Shown: piece by piece, positions 13,542 to 15,704 of the stretch | How the letters are laid out: each line of letters begins with the position of its first letter | Numbering within the stretch: the stretch's first letter is position 1 | Origin: Xanthobacteraceae bacterium | GTDB lineage: Bacteria; Pseudomonadota; Alphaproteobacteria; Rhizobiales; Xanthobacteraceae | Direction: 5' to 3' | Assembly: GCA_030039655.1 (NCBI GenBank) | Contig: JASHVC010000684.1 | Location: 1-15,704 of the forward strand | DNA: 15,704 nucleotides | Notes under the pieces: generated by a model | Told to the model about the DNA's origin: nothing | The model's database searches: none | Seen by the model: the letters and a program-made list of their open reading frames with translations, nothing else | Made by a program: the position numbers and the translations under genes

Positions 13542-14573
13542 GTGAGCTTTTCGCGGGGTCTTTTGTCTTGTAGAGCGGTGGCTGCCACGGGCGCGCTTAT
13601 TCTGTCGTCGGCGCTGACGCTCGGTGCGGCGAAGGCGCAAGACAAGACCTTTACGATGAAGATCACCACGCCGACCCTGAATGCGGCGCTCGATCAGTAC
13701 GCCAAGGTCCTCGGCGCTGCCGTGGAGAAGGATTCCGGTGGCCGCATCAAAGTCGAGGTTTATCCGGCAAGTCAGCTGGGCACCATACCGCGGCAGATCG
13801 AAGGCACTCAATTCGGCGCCATTCAATGCGCGATCATTCCTCCCGAGTTTTTTGTCGGCATCGATGAGCGGTTCGAAATATTGGCGGCGCCAGGCCTGAT
13901 CAGTACCATGGCCCAGGGTCAGCACGTCGCTACGGATCCCGACGTGCAGAAATTAGTGCTCGGGCTTGGCGCGGAAAAGGGGCTACATGGTGTTGCAATC
14001 GGTCTGGCCGAACCAGCCGAAGTCATTGCCAAGAATCCGCTCCGGCATCTGGCTGATTTCAACGGCAAAAAGCTGCGAATTTTTGCTTCCGAGTTTCAGT
14101 CGGCTGCGTTCAAGCGGCTGGGCGCCTCTCCGGTAGCCATGTCGCCGAGCGATGTGTTGCCGGCCATCCAGCAAGGCTCTCTCGATGGTTCGGTTGCCGG
14201 CGTAGAGCTTCTCAGCGGCCTGCATTTCTACGACGCGGCGAAATACATCACCCTGACCGACCACGCCGCCATCTTCTACGTCGTGGAGTTCAGCAAGAAG
14301 TGGTACGAGTCGCTGCCTGCCGATTTGCAGCAGATTGTCGAACACGACGCCGCCACCATCTCCGTCTCTTTCAATCCGCGCGCCATGGAAATCCTCGAGG
14401 CCGCGCGGAAAGTCTGGCTCGGCGCCGGGGGCGAACTGGTTGAGCTGCCGGCGGACGAAAAGGCGCAGATGATCAAGACACTGTCGACCGTCGCCGCCGA
14501 TGTGTCCAAGGACAAACCGGATTTGGCCGCGGCCTATAAGGTCGTGAGCGACGCCGCGCAGCGTTACAAATAG
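13542..14573 (+). CDS. TRAP transporter solute-binding protein, DctP family
   Basis: A 343-residue periplasmic receptor of the TRAP class. Residues 1-32 are a signal peptide ending GAAKAQ. The mature part follows DctP: VEVYPASQLGTIPRQIEGTQFGAIQCAI (71-98), then the hallmark core FNGKKLRIF (173-181) with the conserved carboxylate-binding Arg179, KRLGASPVAMSPSDVLPAIQQGSLDG (191-216), and a helical C-terminus. Such receptors bind organic acids and pass them to DctQM; those permease genes are absent from the window. The start is GTG 13542-13544 because GGGAGG lies five bases ahead; the overlapping ATG at 13540 reads straight into a stop. It is divergent from the DUF1272-led operon and its stop is 21 bases from that of the convergent LysR gene. 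Confidence 0.9.
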   Translation: MSFSRGLLSCRAVAATGALILSSALTLGAAKAQDKTFTMKITTPTLNAALDQYAKVLGAAVEKDSGGRIKVEVYPASQLGTIPRQIEGTQFGAIQCAIIPPEFFVGIDERFEILAAPGLISTMAQGQHVATDPDVQKLVLGLGAEKGLHGVAIGLAEPAEVIAKNPLRHLADFNGKKLRIFASEFQSAAFKRLGASPVAMSPSDVLPAIQQGSLDGSVAGVELLSGLHFYDAAKYITLTDHAAIFYVVEFSKKWYESLPADLQQIVEHDAATISVSFNPRAMEILEAARKVWLGAGGELVELPADEKAQMIKTLSTVAADVSKDKPDLAAAYKVVSDAAQRYK

Positions 14574-14593
14574 GGGAGGGGTTGTCCCTTCCC
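14573..14593. terminator. Hairpin between two convergent genes
   Basis: GGGGAGGG (14573-14580), loop GTTGT, CCCTTCCC (14586-14593) makes an eight-pair stem with one G-U pair, in the 21-base gap between the DctP and LysR stops. No T-run follows on either strand, so it is at best a weak bidirectional terminator or a transcript end protector. Confidence 0.35.
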
Positions 14594-14594
14594 G

Positions 14595-15488
14595 CTACCC
14601 TCGATACCGCAGCGCGTCCACGACCAGCGCGAAAGCGGCCGATGACTGTCGGCGGCTCGGGTACCACAGGTGATATCCGGAAAACGGCGGGCACCAGTCC
14701 GCCAGAACGCGCTTGAGCCTGCCCTTGGCGATGTGCGGCTCCACCATACCTTCCGGCACGCAGGCAAGGCCGTATCCTGCCAGCGCCGCGCTCAGCATTT
14801 GCGCCGTCGTGTTGAAGATGAACTGACCATCGACGCGTACTTTTATGTCGCGCCCGCCTTTCTGGAATTCCCAGGCGAACAGGCCGCCGTGCGTGGGTAG
14901 CCGCAGATTGATGCAGTTGTGTTGGATCAAGTCTTGGGGCCGCTTGGGCTCCGGCCGTTTGCGGAAATACGACGGCGCGCCCACCACCGCCAGGCTGCGG
15001 TCCGGGCCGATGCGCACCGCGATCATGTCCTTTGCCACCTGCTCACCGGAACGCACGCCGGCATCGAAGCGTTGCGCGACGATGTCGGCCAGTCCGTAGT
15101 CGATGGCGATCTCGATCTTGATGTCCGGATAGTCGCGCAACAGCTTACCCAGCTTTGGCAGCAGGATCGTATCGGCGGCATGTTCGGTCGCGGAGATGCG
15201 GATAGTGCCGGCGGGCTTTTCGCTAAGCTCGCCGATGGCTGCAAGTTCGGCCTCGATCTCCTCAAATCGCGGTCCAAGGGTAGCAAGCAGTCGCTCGCCC
15301 GCTGCCGTCGGCGCGACGCGGCGCGTGGTGCGGGTCAGCAGGCGAACGCCCAGCCGCGCCTCGAGCGCGCGCATGGTGTGGCTCAGCGCCGATTGCGAAA
15401 CGCCAATCCTGGCCGCGGCTTTGGTGAAGCTTTGCTCCCGCGCCACGGCAAGGAAAGCCACGAGATCATCGAGGTGGCCGCGTCGCAT
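14595..15488 (-). CDS. LysR-family transcriptional regulator
   Basis: A 297-residue regulator of standard LysR length. The N-terminal winged helix-turn-helix spans about 4-63: LVAFLAVAREQSFTKAAARIGVSQSALSHTMRALEARLGVRLLTRTTRRVAPTAAGERLL is nearly consensus. A linker helix follows, then the effector-binding domain from about 92 (GTIRISATEHAA, FDAGVRSGEQ, LAGYGLACVPEGMVEPHIAKGRLKRVL), of the CrgA/DmlR-like subgroup judging by the FDAGVR and GYGLACVPE segments. There is no clear ribosome-binding site before the ATG at 15486-15488. It is divergent from the tautomerase gene, with a LysR-type box between, so it most likely controls that gene and itself; control of the TRAP receptor or the aldolase operon is possible but not shown. 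Confidence 0.93.
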   Translation of the reverse strand: MRRGHLDDLVAFLAVAREQSFTKAAARIGVSQSALSHTMRALEARLGVRLLTRTTRRVAPTAAGERLLATLGPRFEEIEAELAAIGELSEKPAGTIRISATEHAADTILLPKLGKLLRDYPDIKIEIAIDYGLADIVAQRFDAGVRSGEQVAKDMIAVRIGPDRSLAVVGAPSYFRKRPEPKRPQDLIQHNCINLRLPTHGGLFAWEFQKGGRDIKVRVDGQFIFNTTAQMLSAALAGYGLACVPEGMVEPHIAKGRLKRVLADWCPPFSGYHLWYPSRRQSSAAFALVVDALRYRG

Positions 15489-15515
15489 TTATGGCTCAAA
15501 CTCATAAGTCCATGC

Positions 15516-15534
15516 CGATTATAGCGACTAATCG
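15516..15534. promoter_or_regulatory. Candidate LysR-type binding box (T-N11-A)
   Basis: CGATTA-TAGCGAC-TAATCG is a perfect 6-base inverted repeat with a 7-base centre. It contains the LysR consensus T-N11-A (T15519 to A15531) with full dyad symmetry and lies 28 bases upstream of the LysR start in the divergent gap. A second, weaker dyad, ATAA-N11-TTAT (15504-15522), overlaps it. Confidence 0.55.
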
Positions 15535-15659
15535 CAAGGTGCGCACGAGCCTAAATCACCCTGTAGGCAGCCGGCCGACGGGATCGACGACCTTGACCCG
15601 TCGTCCATTCCTGCAAGTGGGAGGGTGCGGGCACTCGGCCAAAATCGAAGGAAACAGTA

Positions 15660-15704
15660 ATGCCTCACGTCATCGTAAAGCTCTGGACCGGAAAATCGGA
15701 CCGG
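15660..15704 (+). CDS. Tautomerase (4-oxalocrotonate tautomerase family), N-terminus, cut by window edge
   Basis: Fifteen codons reading MPHVIVKLWTGKSDR run off the right edge. After removal of Met the Pro at position 2 would be the N-terminal catalytic proline of the 4-oxalocrotonate tautomerase superfamily, and MPHVIVKLWxGKS is the usual beginning of small (60-80 residue) tautomerases that ketonise enol acids in aromatic catabolism. AAGGAAA lies about eight bases before the ATG at 15660-15662. It is divergent from the LysR gene with the LysR-type box between them, so it or an operon it heads is a likely target. The rest of the protein, including the Arg residues that bind substrate, is outside the window. 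Confidence 0.7.
   Translation, partial: MPHVIVKLWTGKSDR

Noticed and set aside
14573..14593. Strong intrinsic terminator between DctP and LysR genes
   Set aside because: The hairpin is real on paper, but there is no T-run on either side, so I list it only as a weak candidate.
1..15704. CRISPR arrays, tRNA or rRNA genes, transposases, integrases, prophage or toxin-antitoxin genes
   Set aside because: I looked for regularly spaced repeats, tRNA-like ends and recombinase motifs on both strands and saw none.

Overview
The window looks like chromosomal DNA of a GC-rich alphaproteobacterium of the Hyphomicrobiales, near Bradyrhizobium, Rhodopseudomonas or Xanthobacteraceae. Three things point there: the start of a HemB-like protein beside a DUF6163 membrane protein, two repeat types I associate with that order (an AGAGCATGATCCGGAA element and a CCTCATCCTGAGG palindrome), and a large number of lone periplasmic solute receptors. 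These assignments come from sequence recognition only; no database search was possible.

Left edge (1-841): the 5' end of hemB reads leftward off the window, and a DUF6163 four-helix membrane protein reads rightward. This is the only part that looks like core genome. Positions 835-3978: leftward pair of a family-3 ABC-type receptor and an orphan molybdopterin subunit of the xanthine dehydrogenase family, whose stop overlaps the DUF6163 stop. Positions 4077-5635: two consecutive short-chain dehydrogenases (rightward). Positions 5808-6335: an unrecognised helical protein. Positions 6352-6870: a small heat-shock protein (leftward) with a possible heat-shock promoter. Positions 7001-8478: a leftward pair of an epoxide-hydrolase-like alpha/beta hydrolase and an isochorismatase-fold protein that lacks two of three usual catalytic residues. 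Positions 8758-8955: a 65-residue orphan.

Positions 8975-13293 form the most interesting unit, a leftward run of DUF1272 zinc protein, TctC-type receptor, palindromic repeat, maleylacetate-reductase-like iron alcohol dehydrogenase, and two tandem DapA/NanA-family aldolases. The promoter-distal aldolase has lost both the Schiff-base lysine and the catalytic tyrosine; its neighbour keeps them. Divergent from this run is a TRAP-type DctP receptor (13542-14573), followed by a convergent LysR regulator (14595-15488). The regulator is divergent from a tautomerase (4-oxalocrotonate tautomerase family) that leaves the window at the right edge, with a good LysR-type box between them.

Taken together, the window reads as an accessory catabolic region for organic or aromatic acids: three receptors of three transport classes (none with its permease), several dehydrogenases, aldolases, hydrolases and a tautomerase. 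The substrates cannot be read from the sequence. The best candidate for something undescribed is the paired active/pseudo-aldolase operon with its dedicated reductase and receptor.
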